64,000 bases of DNA from Pseudomonas sp. p1(2021b). GTDB lineage: Bacteria > Pseudomonadota > Gammaproteobacteria > Pseudomonadales > Pseudomonadaceae. Shown here in pieces: positions 27,721 to 35,773 of the stretch; positions within the stretch are counted from its first letter, which is position 1, and each line of letters starts with the position of its first letter. Made by a program: the position numbers and the translations under genes. The notes below the pieces were generated by a model, which was given only the letters and a program-made list of their open reading frames with translations, was not told the DNA's origin and made no database searches. The stretch is from positions 3,811,001-3,875,000 of the forward strand of contig NZ_CP083746.1 in assembly GCF_020151015.1 (NCBI RefSeq), in the 5' to 3' direction.

Positions 27721-28175
27721 TCAGCTACCGTTGAATGCCTTTGCTATGCCGTTGGCGATCGCGATTTCCATTCGCCGCCAATGCTCGTCCTCCAGCCACT
27801 TGGCGGTGCCCATGACTTCAGCCGTGGGCGGTGTGCCAGGTAGCCAGTGTTCGGCCAGGGCCAGTAATTGGCCCAGGCCGTCTTCCTTCAGGCGGTCAGC
27901 GTGCTCGAGCGCTTTTTTACGGTGACTTCAACCTTTGGCGAGAACTCCTCAACCAGGGCACCGGCGATTTCCAGGGTGGTGGTCGGGTGGGTCAGCAGGG
28001 GCTTGAGCTTGGCCTTTTGCTCCTGAACCACGGCGTTCATCAGCAGGTTGTGGGCAGGGCTGACCTTGTTGGCCTGGGTCAGACCGTTGATGTACTTGGT
28101 GACCAGGGCGGTATCCATGACGAAGTCGAAGTCTTCGCCACCGATTTCCAGGGTGATTTCAGCGCGGTCGGTCAT
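27721..28175 (-). CDS. Long tail assembly chaperone made by -1 frameshift (gpGT-like)
   Basis: The chaperone frame (28,175 to 27,888) contains the slippery heptamer A AAA AAG at 27,918-27,912, six codons before the stop. A -1 slip there opens a 58-codon extension (ALEHADRLKEDGLGQLLALA..., ending ...NGIAKAFNGS) that stops at 27,721, eight bases before the tape-measure ATG. The extension has no start codon of its own and no other gene fills this space. This is the classic G/GT arrangement: the short form coats the tape measure and the long form recruits tube protein. The frameshift is inferred from sequence; the extension is sensible protein with conserved-looking helices. Confidence 0.82.
27888..28175 (-). 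CDS. Tail assembly chaperone, short form
   Basis: The 95-residue product (MTDRAEITLEIGGEDFDFVMDTALVTKYINGLTQANKVSPAHNLLM) matches the putative phage tail assembly chaperone family found in K139/HP1-type phages (DUF2765/PF10963 type). The ATG at 28,175 has CTGGAG upstream and overlaps the Rz stop (ATGA); the longer frame to 28,211 lies within Rz. Near its 3' end it holds the frameshift site that makes the long form. Confidence 0.85.
   Translation of the reverse strand: MTDRAEITLEIGGEDFDFVMDTALVTKYINGLTQANKVSPAHNLLMNAVVQEQKAKLKPLLTHPTTTLEIAGALVEEFSPKVEVTVKKRSSTLTA
27912..27918 (-). promoter_or_regulatory. Programmed -1 frameshift site
   Basis: On the minus strand the codons GTA AAA AAG contain A AAA AAG, the same heptamer used in E. 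coli dnaX, in the correct frame for a -1 shift. It lies between a tail chaperone frame and an overlapping extension frame, upstream of the tape-measure gene. Confidence 0.82.
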
Positions 28176-28669
28176 TGTGTTGCTCCAGTAGTGATGGGTT
28201 GGGTGGGGCAAAGGCTGCTGATGTGGTCCTGCAGCCCGAGAATCATTCGCTCGCTGAGGGCGAGCTGATCGAGGAGGGTGAAATAATCCGGTCGAGCGTC
28301 TGGCGAGAGTTCGGCGGGGCCTGCATGAGCCAGGCTGCCGGTGCCGGTGCCGGCGCGCACGTCGGTACCGGGGCAGGTGGCCTTAACGTGCAGCCGCTGA
28401 TCGCCGCTACGGACAGAATCGCGAAAGTCTTGGTTACGCTTGAGCGCATTCGAAAGTTCCTGGGTGTGCTTGGTGTCGTTGGCGGCAGCGATGGCCAGGC
28501 GCTCGCCGGTGATCCGGGCGGCTTCACGCAGGCCTGTTACCTCGGCCTGGGCGCTGTCACGCTCCGATCGGGCGGCATTGCGTTGGTCCAGGACCTGGTC
28601 GAAGGCGAACCAGGTCGCGAGGCCGGCAACCAGCACGACCAGGAGCACGCGGATCGGGGAAAAGGTCAT
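28172..28669 (-). CDS. Rz-type inner-membrane spanin
   Basis: The 165-residue product has an N-terminal membrane anchor (IRVLLVVLVAGLATWFAFD) and a periplasmic coiled coil (QRNAARSERDSAQAEVTGLREAARITGERLAIAAA), the layout of an Rz i-spanin. It joins the Rz1 lipoprotein to fuse inner and outer membranes at the last step of lysis. The start MTFSPIR overlaps the endolysin stop; the frame to 28,798 is a shadow of the endolysin gene. Rz1 is encoded inside it in another frame. Confidence 0.85.
   Translation of the reverse strand: MTFSPIRVLLVVLVAGLATWFAFDQVLDQRNAARSERDSAQAEVTGLREAARITGERLAIAAANDTKHTQELSNALKRNQDFRDSVRSGDQRLHVKATCPGTDVRAGTGTGSLAHAGPAELSPDARPDYFTLLDQLALSERMILGLQDHISSLCPTQPITTGATQ
28243..28449 (-). 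CDS. Rz1-type outer-membrane spanin lipoprotein
   Basis: Inside the Rz gene, in another frame, a 68-codon frame encodes a lipoprotein. It has the signal peptide MRSSVTKTFAILSVAAISGC with a lipobox AISGC, then a Pro-rich stretch (TLRPPAPVPTCAPAPAPAA), exactly the pattern of Rz1 o-spanins. Full nesting of Rz1 in Rz is known from lambda. The start ATG at 28,449 is the one giving a proper signal peptide. Confidence 0.85.
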   Translation of the reverse strand: MRSSVTKTFAILSVAAISGCTLRPPAPVPTCAPAPAPAAWLMQAPPNSRQTLDRIISPSSISSPSASE

Positions 28670-29196
28670 GAGGCGCACAGCCTCGCCTCGTCGAGCTGGC
28701 GGTTGTGCAGTCCCTGGACGAACACCTTGTTGCCCTGCGCATCGGTGACATAGGCCCACACTGGCCGACCATCGGCGCCCCAGGCCAACGCCCGGCAACC
28801 CTCCTCGATGCGGTCCTGGTTGATGAGCATCAGGGCACGGCTCGCGCAGGTGGCCGAGGTGCCGAAGTGGTGCCCGTGGCTGCTCAGGGCGTCGAAAGTG
28901 TTCTGGCTGACGTTCTCATTGGTCAGGCAATCCGCCAGGTCCAGTTGGCCCCTCTCGACCACCAGTTGCTCCACCTCGGCGCAGCGGGCATCCGACCAGT
29001 AGTCACCTACAATCACGGGATAAGGGCTGGTGTAGCGGGTAATGCCCTTGCATACGGTCGGCAGGCCCCGGGCCAGCTTGTCGGCGTAGACGACGTTCTG
29101 CCCCTCGCCCTCCCACTTGCCCAGGTGGGCCATCAGTGTGCTGCTGCCCAGGACCAGGGCGACCGCCCCCGTCAGGATCTTGTTGCGCAGGCTCAT
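28666..29196 (-). CDS. SAR endolysin (GH24 lysozyme)
   Basis: The 176-residue product has an N-terminal weakly hydrophobic segment without a clear cleavage site (KILTGAVALVLGSSTLMAHLG), as in signal-anchor-release endolysins. The catalytic region (KWEGEGQNVVYADKLARGLPTVCKGITR) gives the Glu, Asp and Thr of the lysozyme triad (Glu29 or 31, Asp39, Thr47), with Cys residues that could hold it inactive until release. It cleaves peptidoglycan. The ATG at 29,196 overlaps the holin stop; the long frame to 29,568 is a shadow. Confidence 0.88.
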   Translation of the reverse strand: MSLRNKILTGAVALVLGSSTLMAHLGKWEGEGQNVVYADKLARGLPTVCKGITRYTSPYPVIVGDYWSDARCAEVEQLVVERGQLDLADCLTNENVSQNTFDALSSHGHHFGTSATCASRALMLINQDRIEEGCRALAWGADGRPVWAYVTDAQGNKVFVQGLHNRQLDEARLCAS

Positions 29197-29399
29197 CGTT
29201 TGCCCGACCATTCGCGAAGCATCTGGCGGTACTTGGGGACCAGCAGAACGATCTGCAGGACCATGTAGAAGGCGGTCAGCATGTAGGCGACTGCCGACCA
29301 ATCGACGGTGCCGGTGACACCGGTAGCGGCCACGCCAATCGCGGGCGCCGCCTTTGCCACAGCAATTGCAGTGTCCTGGGCGGCTTGATTCGCGCTCAT
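29193..29399 (-). CDS. Holin
   Basis: The 68-residue product has one strong membrane segment (SAVAYMLTAFYMVLQIVLLVP), a weaker Gly/Ala-rich one before it (AIAVAKAAPAIGVAATGV), and a basic C-terminus (KYRQMLREWSGKR). Size, charge pattern and place before the endolysin mark it as a small holin, or pinholin given the SAR endolysin. The ATG at 29,399 overlaps the TraR-like gene stop. It should time lysis. Confidence 0.8.
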   Translation of the reverse strand: MSANQAAQDTAIAVAKAAPAIGVAATGVTGTVDWSAVAYMLTAFYMVLQIVLLVPKYRQMLREWSGKR

Positions 29400-29614
29400 C
29401 GCTGAACACCTTTCTCGAAAATGGACTGGCAGGGGACGCAACGAGTGATGCCGCCAAAGGCGCGGCGTGCCTCGGGGATCTCGTCGTCGCAGTCTTCGCA
29501 GTGGGTGAGGCTCGGCCCAGTCGATCGCGCCCGGGCCTGAGCCAAGGCGGCGTCGATCGCCTGGTCACGCTGTCGCTGTTCCAGGGCCTGGGCGCGGTCG
29601 AACGGGCAAACCAT
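29396..29614 (-). CDS. TraR/DksA-type zinc-finger protein
   Basis: The 72-residue product has the small TraR form: a helical part (ALEQRQRDQAIDAALAQARARSTGPS) and the zinc finger C-x2-C-x17-C-x2-C (CEDCDDEI ... RCVPCQ), with the family phrase IPEARRAFGGITRCV. Such proteins bind the RNA-polymerase secondary channel and mimic DksA with ppGpp. In this position in P2-like late operons they are common, but their role in the phage is uncertain. Confidence 0.9.
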   Translation of the reverse strand: MVCPFDRAQALEQRQRDQAIDAALAQARARSTGPSLTHCEDCDDEIPEARRAFGGITRCVPCQSIFEKGVQR

Positions 29615-30063
29615 CAGCGCAGGCCCTCGATCTCTTCCGCATCGAGGTACGGCACGCCGTTGATGTGGATGAAGTCCGGACTGGTGACATCGAAGGGCAC
29701 CTTGTGCTTCGACTTCTCGCCGCCCTTGGGGTCGATGTTGAGCAGGCTGGAAATCTTGGGCTTGCAGCCGAAGGCCTCCACGCGGATCTCATCGGTCGGG
29801 GTCTTGGCGTAGAACAGCGAATCGAAAGGCTCCAGGCGACGGAAGCTGCCCGCCTTGCGAGCGGCCTCGATCAGCAAATTGAAGTTGGCGGTGTCCAGTT
29901 CCAGCTCACCGCTGGCAGACACATCGCCATCGACCCAGCCGTCAGGCACGCCACCGGTCTGGACGGCAGCGCTGTTGTCGGTGATATCGAGAGTGGCGGT
30001 TTCAACGTGAATCATGATGTCGCCCACGTTGATGTCGAAGTTCATACCGCTGATTCGGGACAT
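29614..30063 (-). CDS. Tail tube protein (DUF2597)
   Basis: The 149-residue product has the DUF2597 pattern (ISGMNFDINVGDIMIHVETATLDITDNSAAVQTGGVPDGWVDG and LELDTANFNLLIEAARKAGSF). In HP1/K139-like phages this family follows the sheath gene and takes the place of P2 gpFII, so it is the tail tube. It starts 6 bases after the sheath stop and overlaps the TraR-like start. Confidence 0.85.
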   Translation of the reverse strand: MSRISGMNFDINVGDIMIHVETATLDITDNSAAVQTGGVPDGWVDGDVSASGELELDTANFNLLIEAARKAGSFRRLEPFDSLFYAKTPTDEIRVEAFGCKPKISSLLNIDPKGGEKSKHKVPFDVTSPDFIHINGVPYLDAEEIEGLR

Positions 30064-30069
30064 AGACGG

Positions 30070-31185
30070 TTACTCCTGGTCGTCTTGGGAAAGGTCCAAC
30101 GCGATGTTCGCGGTGATGTCTTTCGGGCAGTTGAGGGGGCGGACCTTGATGTACACCTCGACCTGTTTGCGGCTTTTCCAGACGATGACCAGGGCGTCAT
30201 CCTTCGGCGGCTCGATCTCGCCTGGGAACACCTCGCCAGCAAACTCCACCGACTTGGCCATCTTGCGCAGGGGGGCCATCAAGGCCTTCTTGTTCACCGC
30301 CATGCTGACGGCGCTGTTATTCAGGCGGCGGTCACCGATACGGCGGATCAGCAGCGGGCGGATCTGGCGGGCGGCCTTGTCGACCACTCGCAGGTTTTCG
30401 AGTACCTGATAGTCACTGCCGGCGGTGTCGAGCAGGTTGGCATCACCCCAGTACACGCCCTCGTAGTCGGGGTAGGTCTGGGAAACGGAGAAGCGGGCCT
30501 TGTCCAGCTCGGCCCGTACCGCCGAGGGCAGCGGTACACCTTCGCTATCCGAGGGAACACTGCCCAGGCCGACCAGGGGACCGCTGACAACACGCATCGG
30601 GGTGTCGGCGATGCTCCAGGCAGCATTGGCGAGACGACCGGCTAGGACGCCTAGGTCGTTGCCATGGAGCTGCGGGACTACGACGACACGCGGCGCAGCG
30701 ATACCGATAGTGATTTCCTTTTGCGCCAGCAGATACTCGGACCAGAGCACGCCTGGCAGGATGCCGGAGGACGCAGCCATGACGAACATGCGACGACCAT
30801 ACTGGGCGCCCAGCTGCTCTACTGCAGCGTGCATCGCCAGCAGTTCCTCGCCGGTGGTCACCGGCTGGGTGATAACAATCGCTTCGACCGAAAAGCCCTG
30901 TTGCTGAGTGGCTTCCAACGCAGTGGCCCATTCACCTTCAGGGCCGATCGGCGCAGCCAGGCAGGCCCAGCGGTCGCCGCCGTTCGCCCGGGCAGCGATG
31001 ATCTGGGTCTTGAGATCGCTGTCCGCCACGCCCAAGTCGTTATCCAGGTCGCTATCCGTGTTCAACGGAAGTATCTTGCCGACGTTCTTGCCGGCAGGGC
31101 CGATGAAAAGGAAGTAGCGCTCGATCTCGGCCACTTCACCCTGGCCGAGGTTGAGGTTGTTGACGCTGACTTTTCCGAGTGCCAT
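30070..31185 (-). CDS. Tail sheath protein (DUF2586)
   Basis: The 371-residue product has the DUF2586 start (LGKVSVNNLNLGQGEVAEIERYFLFIGPA), the family that forms the contractile sheath in HP1/K139-like phages. The C-terminal part (VYIKVRPLNCPKDITANIALDLS) is the conserved strand pair that interlocks sheath subunits in many contractile tails. Its presence shows a contractile (myovirus) tail. Confidence 0.88.
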   Translation of the reverse strand: MALGKVSVNNLNLGQGEVAEIERYFLFIGPAGKNVGKILPLNTDSDLDNDLGVADSDLKTQIIAARANGGDRWACLAAPIGPEGEWATALEATQQQGFSVEAIVITQPVTTGEELLAMHAAVEQLGAQYGRRMFVMAASSGILPGVLWSEYLLAQKEITIGIAAPRVVVVPQLHGNDLGVLAGRLANAAWSIADTPMRVVSGPLVGLGSVPSDSEGVPLPSAVRAELDKARFSVSQTYPDYEGVYWGDANLLDTAGSDYQVLENLRVVDKAARQIRPLLIRRIGDRRLNNSAVSMAVNKKALMAPLRKMAKSVEFAGEVFPGEIEPPKDDALVIVWKSRKQVEVYIKVRPLNCPKDITANIALDLSQDDQE

Positions 31186-31195
31186 GTGTGCCTCG

Positions 31196-31876
31196 TTAAC
31201 GGGGTGAATTGATGATTTGCTGCAGGACCTGGTTCACCAGGAGGCTGGTTTCTCGGGCATGGTTGACGCCCAAAAACTGGCGTTTGGGCAGCGTGATGTC
31301 CCAACTGTCTGCGCCGGTGGATTCGCCGCGCTCATCGTCCAGGACGCGGATCAGGACACCAGCTTGCATGTAGCTGACGTGCTCCAGGATCCAGGCCACA
31401 GAGGGCCGGGTGAGCCCCTTCTTGCCAGCCTGACGCACGCGAAAGCCCAGCCGACGCAGTCGTTTGGCCTGTTTCGGTGTGGATACAGCCCCTTCGGGGA
31501 CGCGGTTCCAGCGACGCATCTGCTGGGCTGTCCGGCGCTCGGCGGCACCGTTGTGTTGCTGCGCGGCGATCCACCGAGTGAGGCCGTTTTTCCATCCCAG
31601 AGTCGCCTGGTCAGGGGTCAGGCTGGTGACCTGCAGGAGCTTGCCCAGGCCGGCCTCCATCTTCTTCTGGCTTGGCTCGGTCTTCTTGCGGGGAGCGAAC
31701 GGGGTACCGTCCAGATTCTGCTGGCTGCGGATCCGCTGACGGCTCATGGTGCGCACGCGCTTGGATACGTTGTTGAGCAGGCGCTTGCGCAACTGCGGGG
31801 GCAGTTGCAGCAATGCCAGTTGCTCACGGACGCCGAGCATGCCTCGGGCATCCAGCTCGAACAGGCTACGCCCCAT
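31196..31876 (-). CDS. Virion morphogenesis / tail completion protein (gpS-like)
   Basis: The 226-residue product is of the phage virion morphogenesis family (PF05069). It shows LPPQLRKRLLNNVSKRVRTMSRQRIRSQQNLDGTPFAPRKK and the basic, Arg-rich middle. The family includes P2 gpS, needed for tail completion and joining. It overlaps the end of the gpR-like gene by 11 bases. Confidence 0.87.
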   Translation of the reverse strand: MGRSLFELDARGMLGVREQLALLQLPPQLRKRLLNNVSKRVRTMSRQRIRSQQNLDGTPFAPRKKTEPSQKKMEAGLGKLLQVTSLTPDQATLGWKNGLTRWIAAQQHNGAAERRTAQQMRRWNRVPEGAVSTPKQAKRLRRLGFRVRQAGKKGLTRPSVAWILEHVSYMQAGVLIRVLDDERGESTGADSWDITLPKRQFLGVNHARETSLLVNQVLQQIINSPR

Positions 31877-32327
31877 GACTGACCACCTCGCCTTGCTCAG
31901 CTACCCACAGATCGAAAGGAGCCAGGGCCCAGGTGGTACCGAACGCTTGGAATTCGCCGTCAGGGTCCTCGACCAGGTACTGCGGCTCGACGAACTCCAG
32001 TACCAGGTCCACGTCGAATAGCTCCTGGCCCGCCCCCAGATCCAGAGGTTCAATGGCGAATTCCGGCGCCGGCAGCTCGAACAGGTGGCGATCGGGGTCG
32101 TGGGTTTCCAGCCAGCTGCCGACCAGGGCCATCAGGCGCCCGGGATGGTCGTTGAAGCGCTCCAGGCTGAACACGGCGCGGTAGCGCATGTTGCCCATCT
32201 GCAGGCCCTTCTCGGTCTCCTTCCAGACCAGTTCCAGATTGACCTGCTCGGTCCAGGCGTCCAGTTGCTCAGCGGCAACCAACTGCCGATCGAGCAGGTA
32301 CGCGGTCAGCGCTTTGAGCTGGATCAC
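31866..32327 (-). CDS. Tail completion protein (gpR-like)
   Basis: The 153-residue product matches the P2 gpR-type pattern: QLKALTAYLLDR, and acidic C-terminal strands (FDVDLVLEFVEPQYLVEDPDGEFQAFGTTWALAPFDLWVAEQGE). It is expected at the tail terminus. It lies between L and S, as in P2-like gene order, and overlaps both neighbours. Confidence 0.82.
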   Translation of the reverse strand: MIQLKALTAYLLDRQLVAAEQLDAWTEQVNLELVWKETEKGLQMGNMRYRAVFSLERFNDHPGRLMALVGSWLETHDPDRHLFELPAPEFAIEPLDLGAGQELFDVDLVLEFVEPQYLVEDPDGEFQAFGTTWALAPFDLWVAEQGEVVSHGA

Positions 32328-32785
32328 AGCAGCACCGCCGTGATACGGCTACGGCCCTGCAGGGCGCGCACGGCCTGTTGGCTGAATGCCAAGTAGGTGT
32401 CGGCGCGCTCGGGCGCCTCCTTGCCGGTGTTTTCGGCCACTTCGCGGCGAGTGACCGTGGCAAAGTCGGTCAGGGCGGTGGCCTTGGCGCGGCAATACAC
32501 GGCGCGCTTGTACAGCTTCACCTTGTAGGCGCGCTCCTCGAGGAGCAGCGGATCGGCGGTGGCCACCTCGGTGATACCGATGCTTTTCCAGCTGGCCATG
32601 AGTTTCTTGAGGTCGGCATTGACCTCGCCCATGGCGAGTTCAAGTTGAGTGACCAGCACTTCGCTCAGGTACTCGCCCGGCAGGCGGTAAGCCTTCTGGT
32701 ATTCAGCCAGCGAGAGGTCCGGCCAGAAGCCGTTGTTCTCGATGGTCTGTTCTACGACCGTGGTGGGTTTGCCTGAAAAGCTCAT
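32324..32785 (-). CDS. Head completion protein gpL
   Basis: The 153-residue product matches P2 gpL: FWPDLSLAEYQKAYRLPGEYLSEVLVTQLELAMGEVNADL and YCRAKATALTDFATVTRREVAENTGKEAPERADTY. It seals the packaged head before tail joining. It follows M after a small extra gene, and overlaps the gpR-like gene by 4 bases. Confidence 0.9.
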   Translation of the reverse strand: MSFSGKPTTVVEQTIENNGFWPDLSLAEYQKAYRLPGEYLSEVLVTQLELAMGEVNADLKKLMASWKSIGITEVATADPLLLEERAYKVKLYKRAVYCRAKATALTDFATVTRREVAENTGKEAPERADTYLAFSQQAVRALQGRSRITAVLL

Positions 32786-32882
32786 TGCTGGTCACTCGAA
32801 AAGGGCGGGAGACACCGTTGCCACGGGGCGGGCCAAATGGCCGACTCGTTTCACGGGTTCCCGCTGGGGGGGTAGCCTGGGT

Positions 32883-33077
32883 TTACTGACCTGGTGGGGC
32901 CGGCACGGAGGCCGCTCCGACCTTCACCGAGGCCTTGAAGCACTTCAGCAATTGGGCGACGTAGACCGGCTGGCTCGGCACCTGCTGCAGGTGGGCTTGG
33001 GCGGCGGCTTCGGCCTCCTCCTGGGTGGCGTACAGCTCGTCTTCCTGGAAGTACGGCTTCAGCACGACGTAGGTCAT
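32883..33077 (-). CDS. Small protein between M and L
   Basis: The 64-residue product (TYVVLKPYFQEDELYATQEEAEAAAQAHLQQ ... CFKASVKVGA) is small and partly helical; I do not recognise a family. It overlaps the end of gene M by 4 bases (coupled translation) and is followed by about 97 bases before L. P2 itself has no gene here, so it is an extra of this lineage. Confidence 0.6.
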   Translation of the reverse strand: MTYVVLKPYFQEDELYATQEEAEAAAQAHLQQVPSQPVYVAQLLKCFKASVKVGAASVPAPPGQ

Positions 33078-33811
33078 GGTTGTGGCTCCTGTGCGGCTGG
33101 GCCGCTGGTTGCGGCCTGCTTGCGCAGGGCCTTACGGGCGTTCTCGATGCGGGTGTCCACACCAACCTTCGGATACAGCGCGGTCGCACGCTCCAGGTGC
33201 TCGACCGCCTTGGCCCACTCCTTGGCCTCCAGGGCACGGATTCCGACCAACTTGTGGTACTTGGCCGGGATCTGCTCCGGTAGCTTCCACTCACCATCCA
33301 CGCGGGGCAGCAGGTCGGACAGGTAAGGCTCCGGGCTGCGCTTCGCCTTGTATTCGTCGTAGGCCCATTCGCAGACGGCATCGGCGACAAAGGTCGGGAT
33401 GTCGCGCTTGAAACGCTCCGGCATCTGCTGGCCTTGCGCGATGGCGATGTCCGCCAGTTCCAGGGCATCGTCGAACTGCGCGGTGTCGAACAGCCAGACC
33501 ATGACCTGGACTAGGACGCGGTTCTGGTACACCAGGCCGGATGCCAAGTAGCGCTGGACGTAGTCCTGGTACTTGGGCAGCAGCTCGTTGCGCTTGAGAT
33601 CCTGGCGAGTAGCCATCCCCTTGATCGCACTCAGGCGGGCCAGATCCTCGTCCAGGCCGGCCTCCATCAGCGCCAAGTGCTTGCGGGCGTTCGCTGGGCT
33701 GTTCAGGGCTTCCGCTGGCGAATACGGCAGCGCGGCGGCTTCTGCAGCGGCGGTCACCGCTGCAACGCCCTGGGACAGGATCCGGCGCTTATGCTGCAGC
33801 GCGTAACTCAC
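33074..33811 (-). CDS. Terminase small subunit gpM
   Basis: The 245-residue product matches P2 gpM: HLALMEAGLDEDLARLSAIKGMATRQDLKRNELLPKYQDYV and LVQVMVWLFDTAQFDDALELADIAIAQGQQMPERFKRDIPTFVADAVCEWA. It recognises cos DNA and works with the large subunit gpP. It overlaps the capsid gene by 4 bases. Confidence 0.92.
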   Translation of the reverse strand: MSYALQHKRRILSQGVAAVTAAAEAAALPYSPAEALNSPANARKHLALMEAGLDEDLARLSAIKGMATRQDLKRNELLPKYQDYVQRYLASGLVYQNRVLVQVMVWLFDTAQFDDALELADIAIAQGQQMPERFKRDIPTFVADAVCEWAYDEYKAKRSPEPYLSDLLPRVDGEWKLPEQIPAKYHKLVGIRALEAKEWAKAVEHLERATALYPKVGVDTRIENARKALRKQAATSGPAAQEPQP

Positions 33812-34830
33812 GGCAGCACCTCGACGTTCTCGGTCAGGCCGATCTTCTCCAACTGCTCGATGACGTAGCCTTCGTTACGGCTGTTGTAGTCCTCGACGCG
33901 GGAGCGCTTCGGGTTGTCCACGCTCTGCTTACGCCAGGAGCTGTCCTGGTAGTAGATCGACAGGTTGTCGAAGCTGGTGACCAGCACCGCATTCACCGGG
34001 AAGTAGGGCACGCTGTACGCCGGCAGGCCGCCATAGGTAGCGATCACCTGGGAAAGCTCGATGCGCTCTTTCTCGGTTGGGGTGTCGCCCTGCTTGCTGT
34101 ACAACTTGGCCTTGTCGGAGGCCAGCAGGTCGGTACCGATGATCGCGACCAGGTCGCCACCTTCGCGCAGGCGTTCATCCACCAGTTGCTTGGTGTCGTG
34201 CACCAGGGCGTCGAGGTTGGCATAGTCGCCACCAGCACCCAGGGTCACCTTGCCGGAAGCTGGGACGATCTCCTTGAGCACCTGCTGCGGCGCCTGCTCG
34301 CGCAGTTGCTGCAGCCAGCCCTTGTTCACGTCCTGGAGCAGCGGGTACTGGGTGATGTCGGTTTGGACAGCCACGTGGGTACCGTGGAAACCGATCATGA
34401 TGCGGTCCAGAGCGATTTGCTTCTGAACGGCGGCAGTGTAGCGCTGATGGAAGTCTGGGAATTTGGCCCAGGCGTCGATCTTGGCGTACGGCAGACCCAC
34501 GTCGGACTGGGTGTCGTACAGCTCGTACATGTTGTGATCGAGGGCCGAAGCGTCCTTGGCTTCGCGATCGGTGGTCTTGGTGTTGGTGCGGCCAGTGACC
34601 GGTCCATTGGTGCCGATGAAGACTTTTTCGCCCTTAATCTCGGACACCGGAACGACGTTGATTCGCTCCAAGAAGTCAGCCTTGGCGGTAATCGCGTCGT
34701 TCAGCTCCTGGGCAATCGACGGTTCAACACTGAACTGCTTGGTGACCAGCTCAACACCATAGCTTTCGGCCAGGGCAAGCTGTAGCTCGGCGAACATTTC
34801 CGCGCCGTAGGCGCTCAGGTTACGGGCCAT
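33808..34830 (-). CDS. Major capsid protein gpN
   Basis: The 340-residue product is the P2-family major capsid protein (Phage_cap_P2). It shows FLERINVVPVSEIKGEKVFIGTNGPVTGRTNTKTTDREA and the conserved GFHGTHVAVQTDITQYPLLQDVNKGWLQQLREQAP. It forms the T=7 head and is expected to be processed at its N-terminus by the gpO protease. It follows O directly (1 base). Confidence 0.95.
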   Translation of the reverse strand: MARNLSAYGAEMFAELQLALAESYGVELVTKQFSVEPSIAQELNDAITAKADFLERINVVPVSEIKGEKVFIGTNGPVTGRTNTKTTDREAKDASALDHNMYELYDTQSDVGLPYAKIDAWAKFPDFHQRYTAAVQKQIALDRIMIGFHGTHVAVQTDITQYPLLQDVNKGWLQQLREQAPQQVLKEIVPASGKVTLGAGGDYANLDALVHDTKQLVDERLREGGDLVAIIGTDLLASDKAKLYSKQGDTPTEKERIELSQVIATYGGLPAYSVPYFPVNAVLVTSFDNLSIYYQDSSWRKQSVDNPKRSRVEDYNSRNEGYVIEQLEKIGLTENVEVLP

Positions 34831-34831
34831 A

Positions 34832-35773
34832 TCAGAGCACCCGCTTTTTCGGCTGCTGCACCGGCGCGGAAGTGCGTGGCAACTGCCGACCTGCAGGTGC
34901 GTCGGTCAGGGCCTTGAAGTCCTTACGGACCTGCTTCAGTTCATGCAGCAACTGCTGATTGAAGTTGCTCTGCTTGCGGGATTTGCGGCGGGAACGGTTG
35001 TACTCGCGTTCTTCTTCCGCTGTGGTGACGATCTCGTCGACGGCGTCCTGTACGTCATCGATCAGTTCTTGGTCCGGCTCAGGCGCGTCAGCTGCGGCGC
35101 CTTCAACAACGGCGTTCAGGCCAGCAACTACGACCAGCATTTGGTCGCGCAGAGCCTTCAGCGCTGTAGCGGTAGCTTCATCCATTGGGGGCTTGCTCTC
35201 GGTGGTGGGGGTGGGGGTATCGGCGGACGGCTTGTCGTCGGCGAACCGCTTGAAAAGGCTGCTGATCATGTCGAGCAGCTTGGCCATCTCGCCCTTGGGC
35301 TCGTCATTGGAGAAGGAGCCAAGCGCCTGGGAGGCGGCAAAATAGGTGTGCTTGCTTGCCCTGGCAGAGAAATACAGCTCCTGGGTACCAACGCTCGCGG
35401 GCTCATCAGTAACGGCGATGCCACGCAGGTAAGCCTTCCCACGGCCTCGAAAATTCGGGTCAATCTCAATGCTGCTGAACAGCTTTTCGCCCATGTCATT
35501 AAGGCGCAGCAATTTGTCGTTGGGCTTGAGCTGGGCTTCCAGCGCTACGGCGCCTTCCTCCAAGTCATCCGCTTTCTCAACGAGGCGGACGGCATACACA
35601 GTCCCGAACGCACCATGGATGCGTTCGTGTTCGTACCAGATCACTGCGGTGTAAAGGGCGGGGTCGTAGCTTTCCGCGATCTCTCGCAGCTCCTGCGGCA
35701 AGATCTCGCGCCCATCGACGGTAGGGCCGCTGGTAGCAACACGTTTCCAGTAGGAGACAAGGGAACGGGGCAT
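34832..35773 (-). CDS. Capsid scaffold and protease gpO
   Basis: The 313-residue product is of the gpO family. The N-terminal protease part (residues about 1-150) shows VDGREILPQELREIAESYDPALYTAVIWYEHERIHGAFG, with a conserved His, and the C-terminal scaffold is a charged coiled coil (about 225-300). It shapes the procapsid and then cleaves itself and other head proteins. The ATG at 35,773 was chosen because it gives the family start MPRSLVSYWKRVATSG. It is the first gene of the leftward late operon. Confidence 0.92.
   Translation of the reverse strand: MPRSLVSYWKRVATSGPTVDGREILPQELREIAESYDPALYTAVIWYEHERIHGAFGTVYAVRLVEKADDLEEGAVALEAQLKPNDKLLRLNDMGEKLFSSIEIDPNFRGRGKAYLRGIAVTDEPASVGTQELYFSARASKHTYFAASQALGSFSNDEPKGEMAKLLDMISSLFKRFADDKPSADTPTPTTESKPPMDEATATALKALRDQMLVVVAGLNAVVEGAAADAPEPDQELIDDVQDAVDEIVTTAEEEREYNRSRRKSRKQSNFNQQLLHELKQVRKDFKALTDAPAGRQLPRTSAPVQQPKKRVL

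Noticed and set aside
28670-28798. N-terminal extension of Rz
   Set aside because: It overlaps the endolysin gene in another frame and has no ribosome site; the start after the endolysin overlap is better.
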